A DNA stretch of 64,000 nucleotides. Source: Amorphochlora amoebiformis. Its lineage: Eukaryota; Cercozoa; Chlorarachniophyceae. How positions within the stretch are numbered: the first letter of the stretch is position 1; each line of letters starts with the position of its first letter. The stretch is taken from NCBI GenBank assembly GCA_054601695.1, contig BAAHQB010000009.1:1488001-1552000 (forward strand). Reading direction: 5' to 3'. A program made the translations under genes and the position numbers. Shown here piece by piece: positions 1 through 59,724 of this stretch. Below the pieces are notes generated by a model, which saw only the letters and a program-made list of their open reading frames with translations, searched no databases and was not told the DNA's origin.

Positions 1-4
1 TGTG

Positions 5-50
<46 letters not shown>

Positions 51-122
51 ATATAGACAATGTTTATGATACGAAGAGTATTAAGCAAAGATTTGACAAG
101 ATTATTGATATGTGTATCGTAC

Positions 123-38018
<37,896 letters not shown>

Positions 38019-38068
38019 ACCTCCAAACGGAAAGATATCAAATCTAATACATAAATAGGGTACATGTG

Positions 38069-38113
<45 letters not shown>

Positions 38114-38117
<4 letters not shown>

Positions 38118-38381
38118 ACAGCATGTAGAGCTAGCGCGGAACCTATAGCTAGTTAACTACGCAGCGGCTAGCTAGACCACCGTCAGTTCCTTAGAGTATA
38201 CGAGTAGTAGCACAATACTCGGAACCCAAGAAATTCTCGGAACCCATACGGTTTCGGCGGAAGAGAAAGGAAGAAAGGAGTTATCCGACTACCGCCCAAT
38301 AGTTATCATAATCATTCGTCTTAATCCAAAAGGACTTGAATCGAACTCTGGGCTACCATCTACTATGAAACTGCGCTAACA
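38114..38381 (+). mobile_element. Solo LTR-like element A
   Basis: 268 bp, TGTTACAGCATG ... CTGCGCTAACA, TA on both sides. Shares CGGCTAGCTAGACCACCGTCA and a CATTCGTCTTAATCCAAAAG block near the end with the copy at 56442-56699; corresponding words (CGCTAGACTACCGTCA; CATAATCCAAACGGAC) occur at the same relative places in the LTR of copia element 1. Hence a solo LTR of a related copia family. Confidence 0.8.
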
Positions 38382-48181
<9,800 letters not shown>

Positions 48182-48200
<19 letters not shown>

Positions 48201-48400
48201 GGCGATTGGCAACCTGTAAGGCAAATGGCAACCCTTAAGGCAACTCACAACCTCTAACTCGACTCATAACCTCTTAACTCCACTAACAAACACCTCTAAG
48301 TCGACTCATAACCTCTCAACTCCACTAACAAACACCTCTAAGTCGACTCATAACCTCTAACTCCACTACCAAACACACATTCAAACACAACAACCGTCAA
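48182..48400 (+). repeat. Tandem copies of the transaldolase 3' end, then a CAACCTCTAACTCGACTCAT array
   Basis: The last exon ends GGCGATTGGCAACATGTAA; it is followed by GGCGATTGGCAACCTGTAA and GGCAAATGGCAACCCTTAA, so even the stop codon is copied. About four units of CTCATAACCTCTAACTCCAC and AACAAACACCTCTAAGTCGA follow. 48400-48560 shows nothing I can name. Confidence 0.85.
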
Positions 48401-48563
48401 CGTACAGTCACCACAATCGAGCGGTAAGTCCAGTAACAAACACAACGTACAATCACAACAATAGTTGTCCTCAAACTAGCCTGCCAACCACTACGTCCAA
48501 TCACAACAAACAAATACCTCACACACGAATATCCACATCTTAATTCATATATATATATATATA

Positions 48564-49036
48564 TACCAAACCTTTGGCTAACCATCCACATAAAAGACTA
48601 TTCGTTAAAATGTTCCAAACCTGAGTGAATGTGGGAGGCAGAAAGGACTGGTGAACATTCCACCTAGTGAGCGTTGGTGACTGTTGGACCATTATCGAGG
48701 CTTGATCACCCGTCGAGGTGGGGCAACACACCTGTCATAGCTCTGCCGGAACGCGAAGCCAGACCATTCTACCAAGGGTGAAAACATAAAGATACACATA
48801 TTTACATATGTATATGTATATATGTGGACAATAAACATTCCGAGGAGTACATATACCTTTGAGGGGGCGTACACAAATGAATAAAAGAAGTGGTTTTCGA
48901 ATTTTTCTCCACGAATTCAATATATTTAAAGTGGTTTTTGCAACACTTTCCACTAGAAATAAAAAGAAGTGGTTTTTCGAATTTTTCTCCACGAATTGAA
49001 TATATTTAAAGTGGTTTTTGCAATACTTTCCACTAG
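48564..49036 (+). mobile_element. 3' internal fragment of copia family 2, no LTR
   Basis: 473 bp matching 53652-54124 at equal length: the last pol codons (TKPLANHPHK...), the stop, and the AAGTGGTTTTTCGAATTT noncoding repeats. Starts straight out of a TA tract and ends in CACTAG. Confidence 0.93.
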
Positions 49037-49535
49037 TGACACATATATCATGGTCTTGAGATAGCGGAATATCTCTAGTACCTAGATATAATTCTAGATA
49101 TACATGTAGAGATGAACCATGCTCCTGGCATCAGGGTGTCTCTGGGATTTAGATGATATCTAGCTTAGAGCATTGTAGTTAAGAATATTATCATGCCTCT
49201 CAAATGCTGTAGATGTTAGTGCATTGTGACTCCTAGCTGCTCGGTAATACTAGTAATCATCTAGATCTAGTCTAGCTAGTAGATATATACTAGTAGTGTA
49301 TCTAGTGTACATGTACTAGATGTATGATCGTAACTAATCTAGAAATTGAATGATATCTAGGATATAAAAAAAATCATCTAGACTGTACATAGAAAATAGA
49401 CTAGATAGACTGGGCTTTGACTGATCGTTTTCTAGGTTTTGCTGTCGCATCCGATAATCTGGATCCGTGATGTATACACTAGTGCTAGTAGTGTCACAGC
49501 GATCAATCCGAGGCTAAGTTAACTTAGACTCTCAG
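49037..49535. other. Intergenic DNA left of copia element 2
   Basis: Mixed-base sequence rich in CTAG/TCTAGA words (for example ATCTAGATCTAGTCTAGCTAG at 49259-49279). No exon, RNA gene or element end seen except the CTCAG target copy at 49531-49535. Confidence 0.5.
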
Positions 49536-49712
49536 TGTCAGTGAGGGATGAATGTGAAGACAGAATGACGAGACCGCCGACAAATTAGGTTTTACCGAAT
49601 TAGTCATATGAGCGGAAGAACAGTTCATTAGTTTAAGTTACCGCTCACGCATCGGCAAGTTACTACGTAATCATAGACAGATCTCATCTGCATCACCGCC
49701 CACTACGTAATA
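49536..49712 (+). repeat. 5' LTR of copia element 2
   Basis: 177 bp, identical by eye to 54571-54747. Confidence 0.95.
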
Positions 49713-49730
49713 GGTAATGAGCACTCCCGC
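49713..49730 (+). other. Primer-binding site of element 2, overlapping an ATG
   Basis: GGTAATGAG directly follows the LTR, one base different from the GGTTATGAG of element 1. The ATG at 49717 lies at the same distance from the LTR as in element 1. Confidence 0.6.
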
Positions 49731-49893
49731 TTCCGCCGCAAGCGAACCAACCGCTGCTACCCATGCCGTCATGACCCGCTCTGGTCGTGTGGTCACGGGT
49801 ACGCAAGCCGAGACTAGGGCGACAGCGGAGGAGAAGAAACAAAGAGGAAACCCTCCGTCTGCTGAAAGCAAGATGGCCCAACACCAAGATTAA
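49717..49893 (+). pseudogene. gag remnant of element 2
   Basis: Frame from the PBS ATG (MSTPASAASEPTAATHAVM...) ends at TAA after 58 codons. The same frame meets a further TGA and then becomes the pol frame from 49939. Between them another frame reads sensibly (RWPNTKINVHEDGHVSSDNG), so at least two frame changes seem to separate gag start and pol. The fragment at 44520 has the same stops, so the state predates this insertion. Confidence 0.7.
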
Positions 49894-49938
49894 TGTCCAC
49901 GAGGACGGACACGTGTCATCTGACAATGGCTCGGTGTC

Positions 49939-52900
49939 GTGGACGACTTGAGGACTCAAGTCTACCAAGTCAAGAAAGATGCCAAAGAACGAATGGCAAA
50001 AGGGATCGATTCGATCAGGAATGATCCGGAACCCGGCAGTAACTTCTTTAACAGTTACCAAGGCCGAGGCCGAGGTCGTAGCCGCTCGCGTGGGCGAGGC
50101 TACGGACGCCGGGGGCGTGGACGCCACCCGAGATACCAATGGTGGTATGGAACAAAGAGAAGCGGCTCTAACCAGCCAGAAAGGAAGCCCAAGAGGCCCA
50201 GACAAGCCCAGCGAGGCGAATGTCTTCTCTGTGGTGCTATAGACCATTATATGGCAGCCTGCCCACACTCTGCTCGCTTTAAGAAGCTGATTCAGGGTAG
50301 TGAAAACTCTAGGGCAATGCTAGCGCAGCACCAGGTTGCCTCAGTGATCTCTTTGGATGAGACAAATACCCCTAAAGGGGGAGCCAAGACAACGAGAGTT
50401 GTGACTGCCATGCCCAATGTGCCTCTTGATGACAATTTATCTGATATCATAGATGTGTGTCCTTACATGGTGGAACCCAGTATATATATAGAGCACAATA
50501 TAGTTGCTGAGGTAGGTCATCCTGAAAGAGTGATAGTAGACTCTGGAGCCACCTCTAATTTCACGAATAATATCTCTTACGTGCACGAGATGCAACCGCT
50601 CAAAAAGAAAATACGAGTAAAAGTAGGCAAACAGGGCCACGCATACATATGCCACCACTATGGATATATGTATTTTGATATGGACCTTGGAGAGGACCGA
50701 ACATACACCCTGAAAGTGTTAGCCATTTACTCGAAGGACACCACAGGCACATTCCTATCTGTCGCACGGATGGATAAGAGAGGAATAAAAATAATAATCC
50801 ACCAACGTAAAATAACGTTCGAATACGAGCAAGTGCACATAGGTTACGCGGATCTAGCTGGATCGAACCTGTACTACCTACGGGGTCAGCCAAAAACCCA
50901 AAACAAAATGTACCAGGGGGTACACAACACTATTCTAATCCGCGAGACTGTGCCACTCGAAATGCTGAATCATCAGCGACTTTGCCACGTGTCTGCAAGA
51001 AAACAACGTCAAACGGCGCAACTGGTCCTGGGGATGAATTGCCCCCAGAGATTCAACTCAAAATTGAGATGCATGACATGCGAAGTGGCGAATTGCACGA
51101 GAATCCCGGTGAGAGGACCCGAAAGAGCCCCTCTGGTCCCAGTAGGGAAGATGGGGACCAAAACCATATATATATATACCTACCACCGATTGAACAGCGA
51201 CCAAAAGACGCTGCCGGAATCCATAAGGGGATACCATGGATTTGTGGTCTTGGTTCACCATGGATCCCGAGCTTTATTTTTGCGCCTAATTAAAAACAAA
51301 AGGGAAACGCTTAATACCGTTAAGACGGTTATAGCCACTCTTAAGACTCAATTTGGCGTTTCAATAAATGAATTCCGAGCCGATGGGGAAGGGACCTACG
51401 TATCCCGAGGGATGCAGGATCACCTCAGGGACCAAGGAATACGATGGAACCCCTCGACACCGTATAGGCCGGAGCAAAACGGAGTGAGTGAGAGAATAAT
51501 CCAGACGATTATGCGTATGACTCGCGCAATTCTGCATCACGCATCACTCACATACGGATATTGGTGCTATGCCGCACAGGTCGCGGCCCACACCTACAAT
51601 AGACTGAAACATAGCACGCTCGCAACTGCTGTGCCATGGGAAGTTTTGACCAATTACAAACCCAATATATCTTATTTTCGTGTATTTGGGTGCATCTGTC
51701 TGGTACATATACCAAAAGAACAGCGCCAGGAGGAGACTAAACTCATGAAAAGGCCTTCGAGCCTATATGATCGTGGTAGATATATGAGATTCGTGGGATA
51801 CACGAACCAGCCTGGCCAATATATATTGCGTGACAGGAGAGGAAAACAGTACAGACGAATGGTCAACGTGTGGTACGAGAAAATGTTCAAATTTCCACAA
51901 GAACAAATTGAGGAAAGAAATGATGAAATCAAAAATAACTCAGATGAGCAGCGTGCACAGCAAGAAGCACATGAGAGCTCACAGCCTAGGCGATCAGCCC
52001 GAGAGGCTAGAGGAGTTAGAGCACCACTATATGGACTCGATGACTACATTTTCGAACTTTCCCACCACTTAAACGCGAGCGTGGCTGATATCAAGTTCGT
52101 CCCTCCGAAGGATGACCTATATATATATATGAATAAACAACCCACGGTGCAACAATTGGAGGACATTCCTCTCAGTTATTATGACGCAATAAATTGCAGG
52201 GAAAAGAGTGAATGGAAAAAGGCAATTCAGAGTGAATATGACAGCCTGGTTGAGAACAACACATGGACGCTGATGTCCTGCCCAAAAGGGGTACGACCAT
52301 TAACCACAAAGCATGTGTATACGAAAAAGCTCAAACCTGATAATACCATAAGGTATAAAATGAGACTTGTTGCGAGAGGCTTCAACCAACAAGAAGGAAA
52401 AGAATACTTTTTCACCTATGCGCCAACCCTCTCGTTGAATTCCCTTCGCATTATGCTCGCGTTAGCCACCGTGTGGAGCCTGAAAGGCCACAACATAGAC
52501 ATAACCACGGCATATCTGTATGCGAAAATAGACGCAGATATATACCTGAAAATACCCAAAGGGTATAAGCCCACGACACCAAGAGAACACAGGATCATGA
52601 TCACACCCGGTGAGAAAGTCCTGAAACTCAATAAATCAATATATGGACTGAAACAGTCAGGCCACTTGTGGAACAAAACACTCGTGGAATTCATCACATC
52701 CCTTGGATTCAAACAGTCAGTGATTGACCCGGGCGTATTCACAGTCACCAGATATGGTAGAAAAATGATCCTGGGAGTGTTCGTGGATGATATACCCATA
52801 TTTTACGCCGCGAAAAATGATTTGGAGTGGATTCTCCGAAACATAGGGAGCAGATTCAAATTCAAAAATCTAGGACCCCTACATCATTGTCTCGGACTGG

Positions 52901-53712
52901 AAATTACCACTAATCCAAACGGCGAATTTGGGCTATCCCAAACCAGATATATACAGAGGTTGAGGGAGAAATACGCCCCAAACACACGAAAAGTACGCAC
53001 CCCTATGGCCACGGCGTTCGACCCATTTCTGGATTCCGAAAGGGTCGGTAGTACCCGATACAGACAGAAAATTGGCGCGCTAATTTATTTATCGGTCGGA
53101 ACTAGACCGGATATTTCTTATGCCATCGGAACCCTGGCCAGATTTTCCGCGGAACCCAAGCAAACCCACATGGATGCATTGGACAGATTGATACATTACG
53201 TGGTAAATACGTCCACTGTGCGGATACAGTACAGGAGGACGGATACAATGCCCGAGGCATATGTGGATGCCAGTTTTGCCCAATGTAAGGAAACAGGAAA
53301 ATCCGTCTCTGGTCACGTTGTCAACTTGGCTGATGGCCCGGTAGTTTGGTCCAGCCACAGACAAAAAGTTGTCGCAAATTCCACCACAGAATCAGAATAT
53401 ATAGCATGTTCGGAATGCGTGAGGGACGTGATTTATGTCAGAGAATTACTAACCGAATTTGGTGTAAATCTTGACAGACCAGTGAACATTAACGAAGACA
53501 ACCAACCAGCAATTGCAATTGCGACCAAGGAAGGTCTATCAAAGAAAAGCCGCTCGATACGAGTTTCATACCACAACGTTCGGTATTCGATACGAGCAAA
53601 GGAGGTAAGGCTGATAAAGGTCGCCAGTGAGGATAACGTCGCTGACATACTTACCAAACCTTTGGCTAACCATCCACATAAAAGACTATTCGTTAAAATG
53701 TTCCAAACCTGA
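49939..53712 (+). CDS. copia pol polyprotein (with gag C-terminus), element 2
   Basis: Open frame of 1,257 codons; it opens at a GTG after the stop, so no own ATG near the start. Arg/Gly-rich segment (GRGRGRSRSRGRGYGRRGRG), CCHC knuckle CLLCGAIDHYMAAC (from 95), protease VDSGAT (Asp 201), GAG-pre-integrase H..RLCHVS...CMTCEVANC, integrase with D482 and E518 (35 apart; PEQNGVSER), reverse transcriptase NIDITTAYLYA, KSIYGLKQSG, FVDD (948-951, Phe in place of the common Tyr), RNase H YVDASFAQC, SSHRQK, STTESEYIA, ADILTKPLA. No internal stop. Family member distinct from element 1. Confidence 0.95.
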   Translation: MDDLRTQVYQVKKDAKERMAKGIDSIRNDPEPGSNFFNSYQGRGRGRSRSRGRGYGRRGRGRHPRYQWWYGTKRSGSNQPERKPKRPRQAQRGECLLCGAIDHYMAACPHSARFKKLIQGSENSRAMLAQHQVASVISLDETNTPKGGAKTTRVVTAMPNVPLDDNLSDIIDVCPYMVEPSIYIEHNIVAEVGHPERVIVDSGATSNFTNNISYVHEMQPLKKKIRVKVGKQGHAYICHHYGYMYFDMDLGEDRTYTLKVLAIYSKDTTGTFLSVARMDKRGIKIIIHQRKITFEYEQVHIGYADLAGSNLYYLRGQPKTQNKMYQGVHNTILIRETVPLEMLNHQRLCHVSARKQRQTAQLVLGMNCPQRFNSKLRCMTCEVANCTRIPVRGPERAPLVPVGKMGTKTIYIYTYHRLNSDQKTLPESIRGYHGFVVLVHHGSRALFLRLIKNKRETLNTVKTVIATLKTQFGVSINEFRADGEGTYVSRGMQDHLRDQGIRWNPSTPYRPEQNGVSERIIQTIMRMTRAILHHASLTYGYWCYAAQVAAHTYNRLKHSTLATAVPWEVLTNYKPNISYFRVFGCICLVHIPKEQRQEETKLMKRPSSLYDRGRYMRFVGYTNQPGQYILRDRRGKQYRRMVNVWYEKMFKFPQEQIEERNDEIKNNSDEQRAQQEAHESSQPRRSAREARGVRAPLYGLDDYIFELSHHLNASVADIKFVPPKDDLYIYMNKQPTVQQLEDIPLSYYDAINCREKSEWKKAIQSEYDSLVENNTWTLMSCPKGVRPLTTKHVYTKKLKPDNTIRYKMRLVARGFNQQEGKEYFFTYAPTLSLNSLRIMLALATVWSLKGHNIDITTAYLYAKIDADIYLKIPKGYKPTTPREHRIMITPGEKVLKLNKSIYGLKQSGHLWNKTLVEFITSLGFKQSVIDPGVFTVTRYGRKMILGVFVDDIPIFYAAKNDLEWILRNIGSRFKFKNLGPLHHCLGLEITTNPNGEFGLSQTRYIQRLREKYAPNTRKVRTPMATAFDPFLDSERVGSTRYRQKIGALIYLSVGTRPDISYAIGTLARFSAEPKQTHMDALDRLIHYVVNTSTVRIQYRRTDTMPEAYVDASFAQCKETGKSVSGHVVNLADGPVVWSSHRQKVVANSTTESEYIACSECVRDVIYVRELLTEFGVNLDRPVNINEDNQPAIAIATKEGLSKKSRSIRVSYHNVRYSIRAKEVRLIKVASEDNVADILTKPLANHPHKRLFVKMFQT

Positions 53713-54378
53713 GTGAATGTGGGAGGCAGAAAGGACTGGTGAACATTCCACCTAGTGAGCGTTGGTGACTGTTGGACCATTATCGAGGCTTGATCACCCG
53801 TCGAGGTGGGGCAACACACCTGTCATAGCTCTGCCGGAACGCGAAGCCAGACCATTCTACCAAGGGTGAAAACATAAAGATACACATATTTACATATGTA
53901 TATGTATATATGTGGACAATAAACATTCCGAGGAGTACATATACCTTTGAGGGGGCGTACACAAATGAATGAAAGAAGTGGTTTTTCGAATTTTTCTCCA
54001 CGAATTGAATATATTTAAAGTGGTTTTTGCAACACTTTCCACTAGAAATAAAAAGAAGTGGTTTTCGACTTTTTCTCCACGAACTGAATATATTTAAAGT
54101 GGTTTTTGCAATACTTTCCACTAGAAATAAAAAGAATTACAAGTGGTTTTTACATAGTTTTCCACTAAAAATATAGATAAAAGTACCTCAGTGGTTTTCA
54201 GATTTTTTCTCCACACAAATAGAAACATAATTTTTTTTATCGAATAATTTTTTTTTCAAGAATCTCAAAAGTTTTTTTTTGTATATATATACATATACAA
54301 TTTTTTTTTCACGAGTGGTTTTTCTTAAATTTTTATCCACATAAGCCGATCAAGAATATATATATAATTATATATAAT

Positions 54379-54420
<42 letters not shown>

Positions 54421-54495
54421 TATATATACAAAAACACGGGACGTAAACACATCCATCATCACTTTTGTGCAAACCTCCTAAATTCATATATATGC

Positions 54496-54527
<32 letters not shown>

Positions 54528-54570
54528 ATATATATTAAATATATATAAATTTATAACGTTTGAGGGGGCG
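53713..54570 (+). other. Noncoding tail of element 2 with 84-bp repeats and two polypurine tracts
   Basis: Contains three to four units of AAGTGGTTTTTCGAATTTTT, CTCCACGAATTGAATATATT, TTTCCACTAGAAATAAAAAG. TTTGAGGGGGCG occurs at about 53947 and again directly before the 3' LTR (about 54560-54570); the second is the PPT. Confidence 0.8.
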
Positions 54571-54747
54571 TGTCAGTGAGGGATGAATGTGAAGACAGAA
54601 TGACGAGACCGCCGACAAATTAGGTTTTACCGAATTAGTCATATGAGCGGAAGAACAGTTCATTAGTTTAAGTTACCGCTCACGCATCGGCAAGTTACTA
54701 CGTAATCATAGACAGATCTCATCTGCATCACCGCCCACTACGTAATA
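54571..54747 (+). repeat. 3' LTR of copia element 2
   Basis: 177-bp copy of 49536-49712, followed by the CTCAG target duplicate. Confidence 0.95.
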
Positions 54748-54822
54748 CTCAGTAGATTCATGAGATGCCTAGATGTAGCCCGACGGACCGGCATAAACCT
54801 AGCAACTGAGCCTTTTTACAGT

Positions 54823-56192
54823 CTAATACAAAGTATTTGCAACAGGTAACAACGAGTATTGAACAGCAAGACAAGCTCCAGCGACAAATATGTACCGCGG
54901 AAGGCGTCCCTCAGCCAGGACGTCTGTTTCGTTGAGTTTGCTCTCATCCTCGTCTAGCTCGGTGCCGTAGATAGGAAATCCTTCTAGCAAAAGACGGTCC
55001 TGATCATGATCATCTGCATAATGGAGAGCCTTGGTTTCGCACGTTGTTGGGTTATATGCTTGTGTTTCCGGTCGAGGAAAAGATCTTGTAGATGCTGTCT
55101 CGGAGACTTGCGGGGAGCGTTGAATCGAGCTCAAGTGTAGAATTGGTGATCCTCTGATAATTCCAAAGTTAAGGGTCGGTAAAGATAAGTTTTCCTTGGC
55201 AGAGGGGCTTGATCTTAGTTGGTGAGTCGGTCGGATAGACTGATTTGAAGGGGGATTTGAGAGGGGCAGTTTGGATTCTGTGGCGGTGACAGAGGCGTCT
55301 GCGGGTTTGGGTAATCTGGATGACATGAGGGCCTTCTTCATGCGAATCAGCCGACGGTGCAGCAGAATTGAAGCTGCAAATCGTATGAAAAGTCAGAGAA
55401 ATTTGTGTCAACACGGAAAGATATGGCAAGAAACTGAGACACCAAGAAAGGATTACACACGCAAGAAAACATGTCGTATAACATGTTTACATGTTTACAC
55501 GGCCCATACATGTACAGGATGAGTTGCTCGATCAAGGCATATATGCTGGCCACTATTTCCTCATATGATCTGTGAGCACACATGAAGATTCCTACACCGC
55601 ACTACACATGACATGAGAGGCTCTAACGACCGAAATATCCTACATTTTGAAATTTGTTATTTTGTTCCCACAGAGGGAGGGAGTCGAAGGGAATGAATTT
55701 AGAGAGTTTAGAGCCACCCAGTTTCCCGGCCGCAACTTCCACAACGAGCAGTATGACGTAGCCTATTAAAAGCCCGTACGCATTCCTTGGCGAGGAGTTG
55801 GAGTAGTCAAGCAAGATCGTCGAACCCATCCAAGAACTGGACACAGTCTCGACTAACGTCTGGAGGTTACCGAACTCAACGTACATGTGTACCCATACAT
55901 ACCTACCATGCTTCATTCAACTTGATTTGTAGTATTATTCGACTTTTGAAGTAAGTGTTGAGAAGGGGCTACCTACCATGCAGAAGACGAGGAACGTGGA
56001 GAGTGGTTCCACAAACATCCTGATTCCGATCATCTCAGCTTTCTTCGCCATGTACGCCCCTTTGCTGCAAGGTTTACAACAGTAAAAAATTCGATTAATA
56101 TGTATATGTATATATTTACATATATGCATATACATCTGTACATCTACATATCCATATGTTAATATGTATATATACGTTATTGATACAATAGC

Positions 56193-56247
<55 letters not shown>

Positions 56248-56321
56248 TTACAGATATATATATATGTGTATATATATATATGTATGTATATATGTATGAA
56301 AATGTGTATATATATATAATT

Positions 56322-56352
<31 letters not shown>

Positions 56353-56408
56353 ATATATGAATATTATACATATGAGAACACACACACACATATATATATG
56401 TATATATA

Positions 56409-56440
<32 letters not shown>

Positions 56441-56699
56441 TTGTTACAGCATGTAGAGCTAGCGCGGAACCTATAGCTAGTTAACTACGCGGCGGCTCGC
56501 TAGACTACCGTCAGTTCCTCAGAGTATACGAGTAGTAGCACAATAGTCGGAACCCAAAATATTATCTGAACCCATACGGTTCCGGAGGAAGAAAGGAAGT
56601 ATCCGACTACCGCAAGAAGTTATCTATAATCATTCGTCATAATCCAAACGGACTTGAATCGAATTCTGAACTACCATCTACTATACCACTGCGCTAAGA

Positions 56700-56731
<32 letters not shown>

Positions 56732-57149
56732 TGATGTATCAAATTTACACATATCTAGTTGTTTGTAGGTTTGACCTCCTAAGCGAACCGTTGTCCTTGA
56801 TATAGTGATAGTAGTTCTCGTGAAACGTCCCGCTCTCGACGACAAGGTCATAGAGACACACGATGCTCACCAACACAAAAAATACCCCGGGAGACTCAAT
56901 AGGGTTTGCGTCCGTAAATAGAATTGACACGCACAAGTCCTGAATATGTGTATTATTCCTTTTCATGCATCTTTATATCACCATATATTCTACTTTTTAT
57001 GTATGACACGCACAAGTCCTGAATATGTGTATTATTCCTTTTCATCCATCTTTATATCATCATATATTCTACTTATTATGTATGTGTATGTACCAGTTAT
57101 ATATACTAGTAAAGATAGGTAAATAAATATGTAAGTGTGAATTGCACAC

Positions 57150-57189
<40 letters not shown>

Positions 57190-57200
57190 TTGTATGTTCG

Positions 57201-57265
<65 letters not shown>

Positions 57266-57378
57266 ACATATATATATACATATATAAATATATTTTTACA
57301 GATATGTATATTTATTTATGTATATCTATATACATATATATGATGCATATGTAATATATATATATATGTATCTGTATT

Positions 57379-57415
<37 letters not shown>

Positions 57416-57473
57416 GTATATATGTTTATGTGTATGAACAATCTTTACGTATATATAAGTAGTTTTATACTCA

Positions 57474-57561
<88 letters not shown>

Positions 57562-57603
57562 AACCATACTGCTACTTAGAAGATGCTGCAACAACATATA
57601 TGT

Positions 57604-57639
<36 letters not shown>

Positions 57640-57665
57640 ATTTACATTTTATATATTGTAGTATA

Positions 57666-57708
<43 letters not shown>

Positions 57709-57782
57709 ATATTATATATGTACACATGTAAACATACATTCGCACATACATTGCCTATATGTACATATATATACATATATAT

Positions 57783-57829
<47 letters not shown>

Positions 57830-57845
57830 CATATATATAAACATA

Positions 57846-57885
<40 letters not shown>

Positions 57886-57964
57886 AGGATATATACGTGT
57901 TATATATATGTGTATATTATGCATATATATATATATGTATGTATATGTGTATATGTATAATATG

Positions 57965-58053
<89 letters not shown>

Positions 58054-58177
58054 ACACATATATGTACATATGTACATATACATATATTTATGCATTCACA
58101 CACTCACACACACACACACACAGACATATTTATATGTATATATATATATATATGTATTACATAATATAATTTATATA

Positions 58178-58211
<34 letters not shown>

Positions 58212-58245
58212 ATTATTATTATTATTATTATATACACATACACAT

Positions 58246-58338
<93 letters not shown>

Positions 58339-59662
58339 AGTAAACATGTATGTATGCATATTATTACAATTGTATGTAAATTGATCCGAAGATACGTATG
58401 ATGATACCTGGAACATGAGATAGGAGAAGAGAACCCACTGTTGCAGATGGATGTTAGTGTTTGGTCTTGGAGCCATATCGATAGCCTCGGTGATCATCGC
58501 TATCGCGAGAGAAGACAGGAAGATGATGAGGAGAAACTCGATAATAGGGTTGGTGGTTGCTCTCCGCATAGCTATGAGAGTCCGAGTTGTGAGTGCCATG
58601 AAGCCCGAGGGGGCAAGTGCGCCGCATCCTGTGCCTAGATACTGGCGCCAAGCGGCATTGGCGTTGGCGTTGACGTTGGCTTTGGCGTTGACGTTGGCAT
58701 TGGCGTTGACGTTGGCTTTGGTGTTGACGTTGGCATTGGAGTTGACGTTGGCATTGGAGTTGATGTTGACATTGGCGTTGACGTTGACGTTAACGTTGGT
58801 ATTAGCGTTGGCATCGGCGTTGGCAATGGTTTTAGCATTGGCTTTAATATTACACTGAAAGGTTGGGGTTAGGACGAGATGACATGAAAGGTTAGGGTTA
58901 GGATTAGATTGAAAGGTTAGGTTTAGGGCTAGATAAGTGGAAAGATAGCTATGGGATCAGGCTGTATCTAAGGTTAGGTTTGAATCAGATCTAGGCGATT
59001 AGGGGGCACTGGTGTTTGACGTTGGCAATTCTGTTGGCGTTAGCGTTGGCGTTGGCGTTGGCGTTGGTGATGTCGTTGGCATTCGCGTTCAAGTTGACCA
59101 GTACAAGGGTAATTTTATTGGGGATTGTGGTAGCGCAATTTCCCAGGCCACGGCAGTAGCCCAAAGTAAAGATTGAAACGATGAGGACTACTGAGATCGC
59201 AAATACTACCGCCCCTACGAAGTTCCAGCGAGCCACCAATATTGCGCCAAAATTGGCGGAACCTACTCCGAAGGCTCCCCCCCAGTTTTCGAACGTGAGT
59301 ACCTCACCTAACCTCAATCCTCGGTGTTCAGCGAAGGCCGCTATAGGCCCCAGTTCCTGATTGTATTGGAAAAGACACACACAGTTTCAGGACAGTTTTG
59401 GCTCGTTTTTGCATTGGATTTGGATAGGCGACCAGAGCAACCAAGACTCCGCTGCTCACGGCGGCCATCGCGAGGAATAAATCCGAGTCGTTGGATTCCA
59501 ATCGCCCAGAGCCTCGAATCACTCCATAGAACACAGCTCCGATAGCCCAGTACAACAGCTTGAACACCCTATGTCTGAATACATTACATCTAGACTTACG
59601 GATGTATCTACATGTACGTATTATATATATATATATATATATATTGGATGTATTATATATAC

Positions 59663-59724
<62 letters not shown>

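Larger units (their letters stand above)
49536..54747 (+). mobile_element. Full-length Ty1/copia retrotransposon (element 2) with CTCAG target duplication
   Basis: 5,212 bp with identical 177-bp LTRs (TGTCAGTGAG ... CTACGTAATA, so TG...TA ends), flanked by CTCAG at 49531-49535 and 54748-54752. Intact pol, shortened and interrupted gag, and an 858-bp noncoding stretch before the 3' LTR. Recent insertion in the gap between the convergent transaldolase and membrane-protein genes. Confidence 0.95.

Noticed and set aside
58635-58838. Frame rich in PTPMPTSTP on the minus strand
   Set aside because: Out of phase with the flanking exons; the Asn/Ala frame joins the membrane protein on both sides without stops.
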